Positions 20,209 through 28,338 of a DNA stretch of 45,456 nucleotides are shown here, piece after piece. The position numbers and the translations under genes were made by a program. Source of the DNA: Chlorobiaceae bacterium. Lineage in GTDB: Bacteria > Bacteroidota > Chlorobiia > Chlorobiales > Chlorobiaceae. Numbering within the stretch: position 1 is the first letter of the stretch; every line of letters begins with the position of its first letter. The stretch is from assembly GCA_016931495.1 (NCBI GenBank), contig JAFGER010000052.1:1-45456 (forward strand). Direction: 5' to 3'. The notes under the pieces were generated by a model. It was not told where the DNA came from and did not search any database. It was given only the letters and a program-made list of their open reading frames with translations.

Positions 20209-21153
20209 ATGACCTCTTCAGCAGTTTCAGCGAACACCTCCTCCCCTGCCGCCGTCAGTCTCGGCAGGGGACTCGACCTCCGTTCGCCGGTCATGCTCGC
20301 CTCGGGTACCGTCTCATACGGCGAAGAGCTTGCCCGGCTCAGTGATCTCTCGAAAATCGGCGGACTGGTCACCAAGGCCATTTCACCCGAGCCCCGCACG
20401 GGCAACCAGCCGCAGCGCATCGCCGAAACCTCGTGCGGCATGATCAACGCCATCGGCCTGGCCAACGTCGGCCTCGACCGGTTTGTTTCAGACAAGGTGC
20501 CGTTTCTGCAGACGCTCGGAACCAACGTGATCGTCAACATCGCGGGCAAGTCGATCGATGACTACTGCCAGGTGGTCGAACGGCTGGACAGCATCGCGGG
20601 AATCGCCGCCTACGAGCTGAACCTGTCGTGCCCGAACGTCAAGGGCGAGTGCATGATCATGGGCGTCAGCCCGGATGCGACGCGGGAGATCGTTTCGACC
20701 CTGCGCAAGCTGACCGGCAGGCACCTGATGGTCAAGCTCACGCCGAACGTCACCTCGATCAGCGCCATTGCGCTCGCCGCTGAAGAGGCTGGCGCGGACT
20801 CGGTGTCGCTCATCAACACGGTGGTCGGCATGGCGGTGGACTACCGCACCCGCAAGCCGCTGCTCAAAAACGTGACGGGCGGCCTGTCCGGCCCGGCGAT
20901 CAAGCCGATCGCGCTCGCCAAGGTGTGGGAAGTGTCGCGAGCCGTGAAGATTCCGGTGGTCGGCATGGGCGGCATCGCCTCGTTTGAGGACGCGATGGAG
21001 TTCCTGCTCGTCGGAGCAAGCGCCATCCAGATCGGCACGATGAACTTCGTCTATCCCGACATCGGCGAAAAAATCGCCATCGCGATCGACCAATTCTTCA
21101 ACGCGCCCGGAGCGCCAAAGTTCAGTGAGTACGTCGGCAGTTTGATAGTGTAG
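20209..21153 (+). CDS. pyrD: Dihydroorotate dehydrogenase, class 1B catalytic subunit
   Basis: Oxidises dihydroorotate to orotate in pyrimidine synthesis. 314 residues. The active-site base is Cys141 (NLSCPNVKGE), which marks class 1 rather than the Ser of class 2, and the length and sequence fit class 1B, which needs a PyrK iron-sulfur/FAD subunit (not in this window). FMN-binding segments include VKLTPNV, INTVVGMAVD, GGLSGPAIKPIAL and GMGGIASFEDAMEFLLVGA. It follows glgP by 17 bases and is closed by a terminator before ispF. Confidence 0.95.
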   Translation: MTSSAVSANTSSPAAVSLGRGLDLRSPVMLASGTVSYGEELARLSDLSKIGGLVTKAISPEPRTGNQPQRIAETSCGMINAIGLANVGLDRFVSDKVPFLQTLGTNVIVNIAGKSIDDYCQVVERLDSIAGIAAYELNLSCPNVKGECMIMGVSPDATREIVSTLRKLTGRHLMVKLTPNVTSISAIALAAEEAGADSVSLINTVVGMAVDYRTRKPLLKNVTGGLSGPAIKPIALAKVWEVSRAVKIPVVGMGGIASFEDAMEFLLVGASAIQIGTMNFVYPDIGEKIAIAIDQFFNAPGAPKFSEYVGSLIV

Positions 21154-21174
21154 GGGCAGGCCTCGCGCCTGCCC
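21154..21174. repeat. Small GC palindrome just after pyrD
   Basis: GGGCAGGC (21154-21161) and GCCTGCCC (21167-21174) form a perfect 8-bp hairpin with a CTCGC loop directly after the pyrD stop. It stands in front of the stronger terminator at 21177. Confidence 0.5.
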
Positions 21175-21176
21175 TT

Positions 21177-21207
21177 GATCAGTCTGATCCGACTGATCTG
21201 TTTTTTT
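21177..21207 (+). terminator. Rho-independent terminator after pyrD
   Basis: GATCAGTC (21177-21184) pairs perfectly with GACTGATC (21191-21198) and is followed by TG and seven T residues. It ends 23 bases before the ispF ATG, so ispF must use its own promoter or readthrough. Confidence 0.75.
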
Positions 21208-21229
21208 CACCCCAACCAAAAATCACACC

Positions 21230-21706
21230 ATGCGCATAGGAATAGGCATAGACGTTCACCCGTTTGCAGAAGGCAGAAAACTGATCATCGGCGGCGTTGA
21301 GGTGCCATCCACGGTTGGCGGCCTCGATGGCCACAGCGATGCCGACGTGCTGCTGCACGCCATCAGCGACGCGCTGCTCGGCGCGGCGGCTCTCGGCGAC
21401 ATCGGCCTGCACTTCCCCAACACCAGCCCCGACTACAAGGATGCCGACAGCATGGTGCTGCTCAAACACGTGCGCAAGCTGCTTGACCGCGAAGGCTACA
21501 AACCGGTCAACGTCGATGCCATGCTGCTGCTTGAAAAGCCGAAAATCGCCCCCTACATCGACGAGATGCGCCGCAACATCGCCCGCTGCCTCGACCTGGA
21601 AATGAACGCCGTGTCGGTCAAAGCCACCACCAATGAGAAACTTGGCTACATAGGCCGGGTCGAAGGCGCCTGCGCCCACGCCGTTTGTTTGATTGAAAAG
21701 GCCTGA
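21230..21706 (+). CDS. ispF: 2-C-methyl-D-erythritol 2,4-cyclodiphosphate synthase
   Basis: Fifth enzyme of the MEP isoprenoid pathway, which supplies carotenoids, quinones and the (bacterio)chlorophyll tail. 158 residues, the normal size. Metal ligands Asp8 and His10 are in GIDVHPF and His43 in [19 protein letters not shown]; the CDP-binding LDGHSDAD and the C-terminal [20 protein letters not shown] are also present. Confidence 0.97.
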   Translation: MRIGIGIDVHPFAEGRKLIIGGVEVPSTVGGLDGHSDADVLLHAISDALLGAAALGDIGLHFPNTSPDYKDADSMVLLKHVRKLLDREGYKPVNVDAMLLLEKPKIAPYIDEMRRNIARCLDLEMNAVSVKATTNEKLGYIGRVEGACAHAVCLIEKA

Positions 21707-21733
21707 CAGTCCGGAATGGCGATCCCACATTCA

Positions 21734-21803
21734 GGAGGGTTTTAGCCCTCCGAACATTCAAGTTCTTACATTCTCTTCAGTTGCCCCGGTCTTCAGACCG
21801 GGG
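21734..21803. repeat. Two hairpins between ispF and the convergent ABC permease
   Basis: GGAGGG-ttttag-CCCTCC (21734-21751) and CCCCGGTC-ttca-GACCGGGG (21784-21803), both perfect. Either or both could end the converging transcripts; neither has a long T-run. The second is of a type I associate with dispersed repeats in other genomes. Confidence 0.5.
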
Positions 21804-21824
21804 TAGCCGAAGTGCCCCCCCCCT

Positions 21825-23096
21825 CTACCCCACCTCGCCACGAAGCACCTGCACCGGAAGGTATCTTGTAGCTTTTCTGGCCGGGCCTACCGAAGAGATC
21901 ACGGCGATCAGGATACCGAAGAAAATCACGATGAGATGCCCTTCCAGCGACTCGACCACCAGCAGGCGGTCGCTGCTGACCACCCCCGCCTCGCTTGGCT
22001 CGAAGCGGATCGTCGAAATGAGCTTGCAGATCAGGTGCCCCACCGGGCTGCCGAGCAGCACACCCAGCGTCCCCATCATCAGCCCTTCCAGCATGAAGAT
22101 GCGCGTGATGCTGCCACGCTGCACGCCCATCGAGCGAAGAATGGCGATGTCCTTCACCTTTTGCAGCACCACGGTCGTCATGACCGACGAAACGCCAAGC
22201 CCGGCAACCACGAACACGAAGCTCACCAGCACCAGCGTGATAACGCCGTTCCGGTTGTAGAAATCGATCACATTCTTGTTGGTTTCAGTCCAGCTTTCGG
22301 TTTCGTAGCCGGTCAGCTTCTCGATCTGCGCGGCGAGCGCATCGGCCCTGCCAATGTCGGCGATCCGCAGGCCGATGCCGGTCACCGTATTGGTCGAAAT
22401 CGCCTCCATGCGTTGCGCCAGAGCGAGATTGACGTACGCCTCGCTCTTGTCCTTGTTGTTGAAGCCGCTTTTGAAACGCCCCACAACCATTACCGGATAC
22501 TCGTTGCCATCCTTATCGACAAGCATGATGGTATCGCGATAGCCGACCTTGAGCTTTTCGGCCAGCAGCTCGCCGAGAATGATGCCGTTCGGCGTCCAGG
22601 CAAGCTCGGTGAGGGCCTCGGGTTCGAGCAGATTCTTCTTCAGGTTCGCGATGCCCGCTTCGAGCGGCGGCACCACGCCCTTGGCGAAGCAGGGGGTATA
22701 GCGGTTCTTGTTGCGCGCCAGGAGCTTGCTGGTAACGTAGGGCGAAATATCCTCGATCTCGCCGACAGGCCTGATGGTCTCGACCACCTGGCTGTAATTC
22801 TTGATCACCACCTTTTTGTCGGTGGTCACATTCTTGCGCACGAAGGCGATCCGTCCCGGCGCGAAGCCGAACAGGTTGTCGGGAATCTCCGGCACCACGC
22901 GATCCGCGCCGATGGTGATGTGCGGCGCAATATCGATAAGCTTCGAGAACACGCTCTGCGACGAGCCGCGGGCCACGGCGATGGTGGTGATCATCATCGC
23001 CGAACCAACCGCCACGCCGAGCGCCGTCAGCAGCGTCTGGCGCTTGCGTTCGCGCAGGTGCACCCAGGCAAATCGAAGATGGTCGAAAAAGGTCAT
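21825..23096 (-). CDS. ABC transporter permease, FtsX/MacB-PCD (LolC-like) family
   Basis: 423 residues. An N-terminal transmembrane helix (KRQTLLTALGVAVGSAMMI) is followed by a periplasmic domain of about 230 residues and three C-terminal helices (VITLVLVSFVFVVAGLGVSS, MLEGLMMGTLGVLLGSPVGH, LIVIFFGILIAVISSVGPAR). The end PARKATRYLPVQVLRG is the coupling motif typical of MacB/LolC permeases. Such proteins extract lipoproteins or export peptides with a separate ATPase, which is not next to it here. Substrate unknown. Confidence 0.88.
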   Translation of the reverse strand: MTFFDHLRFAWVHLRERKRQTLLTALGVAVGSAMMITTIAVARGSSQSVFSKLIDIAPHITIGADRVVPEIPDNLFGFAPGRIAFVRKNVTTDKKVVIKNYSQVVETIRPVGEIEDISPYVTSKLLARNKNRYTPCFAKGVVPPLEAGIANLKKNLLEPEALTELAWTPNGIILGELLAEKLKVGYRDTIMLVDKDGNEYPVMVVGRFKSGFNNKDKSEAYVNLALAQRMEAISTNTVTGIGLRIADIGRADALAAQIEKLTGYETESWTETNKNVIDFYNRNGVITLVLVSFVFVVAGLGVSSVMTTVVLQKVKDIAILRSMGVQRGSITRIFMLEGLMMGTLGVLLGSPVGHLICKLISTIRFEPSEAGVVSSDRLLVVESLEGHLIVIFFGILIAVISSVGPARKATRYLPVQVLRGEVG

Positions 23097-23266
23097 AATC
23101 CAGCCGGTTCAGAATAGTTGGCCGCTCCGTATTTCATCATGGTGCAATGAAATATCATCTGAATGCTCTATCTTGAAAACATACCATACACAGTGGATTC
23201 ACTGGTGTAATTAATCAAATTCAGCCATCAAAAACCAACCCGAGCAACCGAGAAGGAGGCAGCAGC

Positions 23267-24472
23267 GTGAAAAAAATCGGTATCCTGACCAGCGGAGGCG
23301 ACTGCGGCGGACTGAACGCCGTCATCAAGGGCGCCGCGCTCATGGCCCTGAACAAGGGGCTTGAACTCTATGTGATCCCAAACGGCTACGCCGGACTGTA
23401 CAACCTCCTGAACCAGGAGCGCCTTGTGAAGTTTGACGAAGCCCGTCTCGACCAGTTCCAGGCAAGCTTCGCGGGTTCGGAAGCGGGCCACTCGCGCGTC
23501 AAGATCAAGGCGATCAGCAATCCCGACAAGTACAACCGCATCAAGGTCGGCATGAAGAAGTTCGATCTCGACGCACTCATCATCAGCGGCGGCGACGACT
23601 CCGGCAGCGTCATGATCGACCTGAACCAGAACGGCATCCAGTGCATCCACTGCCCGAAGACGATGGACCTCGATTTGCAGACCTACTCGGTCGGCGGCGA
23701 CTCGACCATCAACCGCATCGCCCAGTTCGTCGAGGATCTGAAAACGACGGGCCGCACCCACAACCGCGTGCTCGTCACCGAGGTGTTCGGGCGCTACGCC
23801 GGTCACACGGCCTTCCGCAGCGGCGTGGCCGCCGAGGCGGACTGCATCCTGATTCCGGAAATTCCGGTTGACTGGGACGTGGTCTATGAACACGTCGTCG
23901 AGCGCTTCACCCGCCGCATCCGCCAGAGCGACGTGCACAGCGGCACCTACACCATCGTAGTAGCCGAGGGGATGAAGAACGCCGACGGCACCGACATCGT
24001 CGATGACTCCGCAGGGGTTGATGCGTTCGGCCACAAGAAGCTGGCCGGCGCGGGCAAATACGTCTGCCAGGAGATCAAGAAGCGCTTCAAGGCCGACCCG
24101 AGGATGCCGCAGTTCATGAAGGATACCGGCATGTTTGTCGAGGGGATTTATGAAATTCCGGAGGTGCGCGAAGTCCATCCGGGCCACCTGGTGCGCGCCG
24201 GACACTCCTCGGCCTACGACATCAACTTCGGCTTCGAGGCCGGAGCTGCCGCCGTGCTGCTCCTGCTCGAAGGCAAGACCGGCGTGACCATCTCGAAAGT
24301 GAAGGGGCGCAAGGTCGAGTACATCGACTCCTCCAAAGCCATCGAGCAGCGCTACGTCGATCTCGAGCAGGTCGCCATGTACGAATCGCTCGGCACCTGC
24401 TTCGGCAGGACTCCGGTCGAGTACGACCCGATCTTGCGCGAAGTTGACGGCGTGTACGAACGGATTTACTGA
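23267..24472 (+). CDS. pfkA: 6-phosphofructokinase family enzyme, predicted PPi-dependent
   Basis: 401 residues, starting at a GTG with AAGGAGG seven bases upstream. The glycolytic fold is clear (ILTSGGDCGGLNAVIKG, EVFGRYAGHTAF, VEGIYEIPEVREVHPGHLVRAG). Two diagnostic positions are of the pyrophosphate type: Asp111 in GGDDS (108-112) where ATP enzymes have Gly, and Lys131 in PKTMDLD (130-136) where ATP enzymes have Gly. These residues favour PPi over ATP as phosphoryl donor in the PFKA family. A PPi enzyme would be reversible and could serve both glycogen breakdown and gluconeogenesis. Whether it truly prefers PPi needs assay. Confidence 0.9.
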   Translation: MKKIGILTSGGDCGGLNAVIKGAALMALNKGLELYVIPNGYAGLYNLLNQERLVKFDEARLDQFQASFAGSEAGHSRVKIKAISNPDKYNRIKVGMKKFDLDALIISGGDDSGSVMIDLNQNGIQCIHCPKTMDLDLQTYSVGGDSTINRIAQFVEDLKTTGRTHNRVLVTEVFGRYAGHTAFRSGVAAEADCILIPEIPVDWDVVYEHVVERFTRRIRQSDVHSGTYTIVVAEGMKNADGTDIVDDSAGVDAFGHKKLAGAGKYVCQEIKKRFKADPRMPQFMKDTGMFVEGIYEIPEVREVHPGHLVRAGHSSAYDINFGFEAGAAAVLLLLEGKTGVTISKVKGRKVEYIDSSKAIEQRYVDLEQVAMYESLGTCFGRTPVEYDPILREVDGVYERIY

Positions 24473-24485
24473 CGAAAGCGAACCG

Positions 24486-24564
24486 TGTGGACGAGGTGGA
24501 CGCTGTGAACTAAATCCCGGCGTCTTCCGTCCACGAAGTCTACAAAGTCCACCTCGTCCACAAA
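24486..24564. repeat. Palindromic nonamer repeat element A
   Basis: Three 9-base units GTGGAC/GTGAAC-NNN (24487-24510), an 18-base spacer, then four units GTCCAC-NNN (24529-24564; one is GTCTAC). The outer arms are perfect over 16 bases: 24486-24501 against 24547-24562. It lies between pfkA and ilvE. A related element is at 28226-28325. Confidence 0.75.
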
Positions 24565-24670
24565 GCACTGACTCCACCCAAATTCCCCCGCCTGGCCGTT
24601 TTCAAAAACGGCAAAACGGACTATCTTTCAGGTTGACATCCAATCTGTTTATAAACCCAACGCAATCGTC

Positions 24671-25582
24671 ATGATCAAGTCTGAGAAAATATGGATGAAC
24701 GGCGAGCTGATCGACTGGAACGACGCCAAGATCCATATCATGTCACACGTCATCCATTACGGTTCGTCCACGTTTGAAGGAATCCGCTGCTACGAGACCC
24801 CCAAAGGCTCGGCGATCCTCTTTCTCGACGAACACATCAGGCGCCTCAAAGACTCCTCGAAAATCTACCGCATAGAGATTCCCTACTCGGAAACCGAGCT
24901 GAAGGATGCCTGCATCGCCACCATCAAGGCCAACGGACACAAAGCCTGCTACATCCGTCCGCTGGTTTATCGCGGCCCCGGCGCGCTCGGCGTCAATCCG
25001 CATCTGGCGGCCATCGAGGTGGCCATCGCCACCTGGGAGTGGGGCACCTACCTCGGCGAGGATGTGCTCGAAACCGGCGTCGATGTCCGCGTCTCCTCGT
25101 GGAACCGCCTCGCGCCGAACACCATGCCGTCGATGGCCAAGGCTGGCGGCAACTACCTGAACTCGCAGCTCATCAAGATGGAGGCGCTGATGGATGGCTA
25201 CGCCGAGGGGCTGACGCTCGACGTCAACGGCTACGTGGCCGAGGGCAGCGGCGAGAACATCTTCGTCATCCGCGACAAGGTGATCTACACCCCGATGGTC
25301 GCCCAGTCGATCCTGCCGGGCTTCACCCGCGGCGCGGTGATGCACATCGCCAAAGAGCTTGGCTACGAGGTGCGTGAAACGCTCATCTCGCGCGAGGCGC
25401 TCTACATCGCCGACGAGATTTTCCTCACCGGCACGGCAGCGGAGATCACGCCGGTCAGAAGCGTGGACAAGTACCCGATCGGCGAAGAAAAACGCGGCCC
25501 GATCACCGAAGCGATCCAGCACGAGTACCTGAAAATCGTCCACACCGGCGAGGATCCGTACAACTGGTTGACCTTTATCTGA
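24671..25582 (+). CDS. ilvE: Branched-chain amino acid aminotransferase
   Basis: Final transamination of valine, leucine and isoleucine synthesis. 303 residues, class IV PLP fold: HVIHYGSSTFEGIRCY at the start, IRPLVYRGPGALGV, the PLP lysine in SMAKAGGNYLNS (about residue 160), GYVAEGSGENIFVI and LTGTAAEITPVR. The length and motifs match IlvE rather than D-amino-acid aminotransferase. It has its own upstream region of 198 bases containing the nonamer repeat. Confidence 0.96.
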   Translation: MIKSEKIWMNGELIDWNDAKIHIMSHVIHYGSSTFEGIRCYETPKGSAILFLDEHIRRLKDSSKIYRIEIPYSETELKDACIATIKANGHKACYIRPLVYRGPGALGVNPHLAAIEVAIATWEWGTYLGEDVLETGVDVRVSSWNRLAPNTMPSMAKAGGNYLNSQLIKMEALMDGYAEGLTLDVNGYVAEGSGENIFVIRDKVIYTPMVAQSILPGFTRGAVMHIAKELGYEVRETLISREALYIADEIFLTGTAAEITPVRSVDKYPIGEEKRGPITEAIQHEYLKIVHTGEDPYNWLTFI

Positions 25583-25621
25583 ACGGACGGGCATGTTGGC
25601 ACCTTTAGGTATTGTCGTGAG

Positions 25622-25712
25622 CGGTTCGAGTGCAAGGCGGACGGAGCGCAGAAACCGGAGCGTACCGTTAGTACGTGAGGATTTCGAGCACCGGCCAACG
25701 CAGCAATCGAAT
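25622..25712. repeat. Structured intergenic repeat-like segment before holB
   Basis: A segment including GGAGCGTAC-cgtta-GTACGTGAGGATTTCGAG. It contains a GTAC/GTAC mini-hairpin around 25660 and a GAAA/TTTC pair. The wording matches a type of sequence I recall recurring between genes in several unrelated bacterial genomes; I cannot confirm the copy number here. Confidence 0.35.
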
Positions 25713-25738
25713 TGCGCAACAAATACAGAGAGGTGCCA

Positions 25739-26911
25739 ATGAGCTGGAAGAGTATCGTCGGCCACGAACACCAGCTCCGCGTGCTTAAAACGGCGCTCGG
25801 AGCTGACCGGCTGGCCCATGCCTATCTCTTTGCCGGTCCGGAAGGATCGGGCAAGGAGACGGTAGCGTTCGAGCTCGCTAAAATCCTCAACTGCCGGAAT
25901 TCCAGTGACTTGCCGGGCGAAGGCTCGTGCGGTGAGTGCGAAAGCTGCCGCCAGGCCGACCGGCTCATGCACCCCAACATCGAATACCTCTTCCCCGTCG
26001 AAGCAGCCCTGCTCGAAACCATCGATCCGTCCAAAAAGGAGAACAAAAAGCTGACCGAAGCGCGGGAGCGCTACGAAGCGCTGCTCGACGAAAAGCGGAA
26101 GAACCCGTTCTTCACACCTGCCATGGAGCGCTCGATGGGCATCCTGACCGAGCAGGTGGTGATGTTGCAGCAAAAGGCCTCGCTCGCCCCGCGCGACGGC
26201 GGCAAGAAGGTGTTCATCATCTCGCAGGCCGAGCGGCTTCACCCGACGGCGGCAAACAAGCTGCTGAAGCTGCTCGAAGAGCCACCCGCGCACGTCGTGT
26301 TCATCCTCGTCTCGTCGCGCCCCGAATCGGTGCTGCCCACCATCCGCTCGCGCTGCCAGCTCCTCGTCTTCGCCCGCCCGAAACCGGCGGAGATCGAAGC
26401 GTGGATCGCCCGCCGCGCCCCGCAACTCGACGACGCCGAGCGGCGCTTCATCGTGAGCATTTCACGCAGCAACCTCGCCGACGCGCTCGAACTGCTCGAA
26501 GCCGAAACCGGCGACGGAGCCGCTCCAGCGGTGGTCGGCATCCGCAACAAAGCCATCGACTACCTCCGCAACATCCTCGTCCCCGCGAAGTTCCACGAAG
26601 CCATCGGCGCGTGCGAAGAGCTGTCGAAAAGCTCGACGCGCACCGAACAGCTCATCTTCCTCGACTCGCTCCTGCTCTTCTTCCAGGACGTCACCCGCCG
26701 CGCGATTGACACCGACTTCCCGGAACTCAACAACCCCGACATCGCGGAAAGCACCAACCGCTTCGTCAAAGCCTTCCCCAACCGCGACCTCTACCGAGCC
26801 TCGACCGTCATCGAAGAAGCCATGCGCTCCATCAACCGCAACGCCAGCGTACTCTTGGTCATGGCCGGATTGACGGCGGAGCTGCGGGGGATTTTGCAGG
26901 GGAAGAGGTAA
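25739..26911 (+). CDS. holB: DNA polymerase III delta-prime subunit (clamp loader)
   Basis: 390 residues from the ATG at 25739 (AGAGAGG just upstream). AAA+ clamp-loader: GPEGSGKE Walker A at 33-40; a zinc module made of Cys52, Cys64, Cys67 and Cys70; VFIISQAERLHPTAANKLLKLLEEPP; VSSRPESVLPTIRSRCQ (SRC motif). The final ~190 residues are the helical collar. Intact Walker A is seen in many non-E. coli delta-prime proteins; a gamma/tau identity is less likely because it lacks the DnaX extension. Confidence 0.88.
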   Translation: MSWKSIVGHEHQLRVLKTALGADRLAHAYLFAGPEGSGKETVAFELAKILNCRNSSDLPGEGSCGECESCRQADRLMHPNIEYLFPVEAALLETIDPSKKENKKLTEARERYEALLDEKRKNPFFTPAMERSMGILTEQVVMLQQKASLAPRDGGKKVFIISQAERLHPTAANKLLKLLEEPPAHVVFILVSSRPESVLPTIRSRCQLLVFARPKPAEIEAWIARRAPQLDDAERRFIVSISRSNLADALELLEAETGDGAAPAVVGIRNKAIDYLRNILVPAKFHEAIGACEELSKSSTRTEQLIFLDSLLLFFQDVTRRAIDTDFPELNNPDIAESTNRFVKAFPNRDLYRASTVIEEAMRSINRNASVLLVMAGLTAELRGILQGKR

Positions 26912-26997
26912 AATGGGAAAAAGAACATTTGAAGATAATTAGGTACAAAGAAATAATTTTATATAAATAGATTTCCTGATGCGCCACCCAATAAATC
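26912..26997. other. AT-rich junction between holB and the HEPN-like gene
   Basis: About 86 bases of conspicuously AT-rich sequence, marking the left edge of an accessory island that ends before cutA. No gene or repeat is seen. Confidence 0.4.
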
Positions 26998-27767
26998 TCA
27001 ATGTGGTATAATAATTGGATTTTCAGGTTCATATTCTAACTCTAAAAGATCGTGAAATAATTTTTCTGGTCTCTGATTGACATTAACGTCTTCTTTATAC
27101 AGACTATAATATAATTTTATAGCATTTATAACAGTATGCCTTGTCCAATAAATCGCTTCTATTCTTGAAAAATACTGAGTCCAACTTATTTTTTTAGAAC
27201 ATTCTTACCAATCTTCTTCAGACTGTGGGTCATCTCTACATATTTAAAAGCATCGCATAAATTACCCGGCCATTTATTGCGCTCAACAAAATCAGCTGAA
27301 TAATGGGCAAATTCATTTCTTAACTCAATCAGAGCCCGCAATTCTCTATACTCTGCAAAATCACTGATTTGTTTACTAAAGTAATTCCTATTGTAAATCC
27401 CATAAAAACGTTTTACTCTTTCTGATGTTTTAGTCTCTTTTTTTACCCAATCAATAAGGTTATGATAAAACTCTTTTTCCTGATCATCTATTTTTTTATC
27501 AACTTGCAAATACAAATCACTAAATCTTAATCGTTCACTCATAAAACACTCAAATGATGCAAAGTATAAAATTATAGCTGACGGCGCATGCCCAGTAATT
27601 GCTGGAAAGGAATCAAAAGATTCCTTCTTCCTATTTCGCTCGGCGTCTTCCAACATTTTTTCAGCAGATGAAAAAAAATGATAGGAAATTCCTTGCATAG
27701 ACTTTCCTATATCTTCATCCTTGTACTCATGCTTTTTTAATGGGAAAAAATATGTTCTTTGTTTCAT
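26998..27767 (-). pseudogene. HEPN-like protein with a frameshift (or programmed -1 shift) at an A7 slippery site
   Basis: Reading left from the ATG at 27767 the zero frame gives 193 residues and stops at TAA (27186-27188). It contains FASFECFMSERLRF and LIELRNEFAHY, i.e. Arg150-x4-His155, the RX4-6H signature of HEPN RNases. The last zero-frame codons are CTA AAA AAA TAA. Shifting one base back on the A7 run (27189-27195) continues as ISWTQYFSRIEAIYWTRHTV and on for 63 residues to TGA at 26998-27000, in the same composition and with normal protein character. The full product would be about 256 residues. The gene is AT-rich against a GC-rich backbone and lacks a Shine-Dalgarno, so it is probably acquired. 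It may be a recent pseudogene, a sequencing error in a homopolymer, or real frameshifting. Confidence 0.6.
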
Positions 27768-27842
27768 TGTTTTTAAAATTTATTGAACTCTAAACAGAAC
27801 CTTGATTTCATCGTTCCTAAGTAAAAAAATCTTCCTTCCCCC

Positions 27843-28175
27843 TCACCCCTCCCCCGTCGTAGCATCGAGCCAGGCGAGATATTCCGGCGATCCGCCGGTG
27901 ATTGGGAGCTGGATAATCTCCGGCACGTCGTAGGGGTGGTACTCACGGATGTAGCTTTCGAGGGCGGCGTAGCGCTTCGTCGTGGTTTTGATGAAGAGCG
28001 AAACTTCGTCGTCCTGCTGAATCTGGCCATCCCAGAAAAAGAAGCTGCGGATGTCGGACAACTGAACGCAGGCGGCGAGGCGGTTTTCGAGAATGCCTTG
28101 CGCCAGCTTTTCGGCATCATCACGCTCTGGCGCGGTTGTAATGACCATGCAGTAGCCGCTTCCGTTCTGTTCCAT
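27843..28175 (-). CDS. cutA: Divalent-cation tolerance protein CutA1
   Basis: 110 residues, trimeric ferredoxin-like fold. Family marks: VITTAPERDDAEKLAQGILENRLAACVQL, FFFWDGQIQQDDEVSLFIKT, ESYIREYHPYDVPEIIQLPI and SPEYLAWL. I use the ATG at 28175; an in-frame TTG two codons upstream is less likely. The exact role of CutA is unsettled (copper/divalent cation tolerance). GC content returns to backbone level here, marking the right edge of the AT-rich island. Confidence 0.93.
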   Translation of the reverse strand: MEQNGSGYCMVITTAPERDDAEKLAQGILENRLAACVQLSDIRSFFFWDGQIQQDDEVSLFIKTTTKRYAALESYIREYHPYDVPEIIQLPITGGSPEYLAWLDATTGEG

Positions 28176-28225
28176 GCTCAATCAGTTTTTGAGGTTCTTT
28201 TTAGAAATCGCCAGAGAAAGATGAA

Positions 28226-28325
28226 ATGGACGATGTGGACTTAGTGGGCGGACAAGCCGAGACTCTTGCATCTTCTCTTGTCCACTTCGTCCACATCTTG
28301 CATTACATTCGCCCACCAAGTCCAT
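28226..28325. repeat. Palindromic nonamer repeat element B
   Basis: Left arm: ATGGAC-gat-GTGGAC-tta-GTGGGC (28226-28249). Right arm: GTCCAC-ttc-GTCCAC-atc (28280-28297), then GCCCAC-caa-GTCCAT (28311-28325). It has the same 9-base period and inverted arrangement as element A at 24486-24564, and lies between cutA and the M24 peptidase gene. Confidence 0.7.
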
Positions 28326-28338
28326 TTTCCTCTTCCCG

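Noticed and set aside
27186-28175. HEPN-like gene plus cutA as a toxin-antitoxin pair
   Set aside because: cutA is a conserved housekeeping gene with backbone composition, while the HEPN-like gene is AT-rich; a partner MNT is not adjacent.
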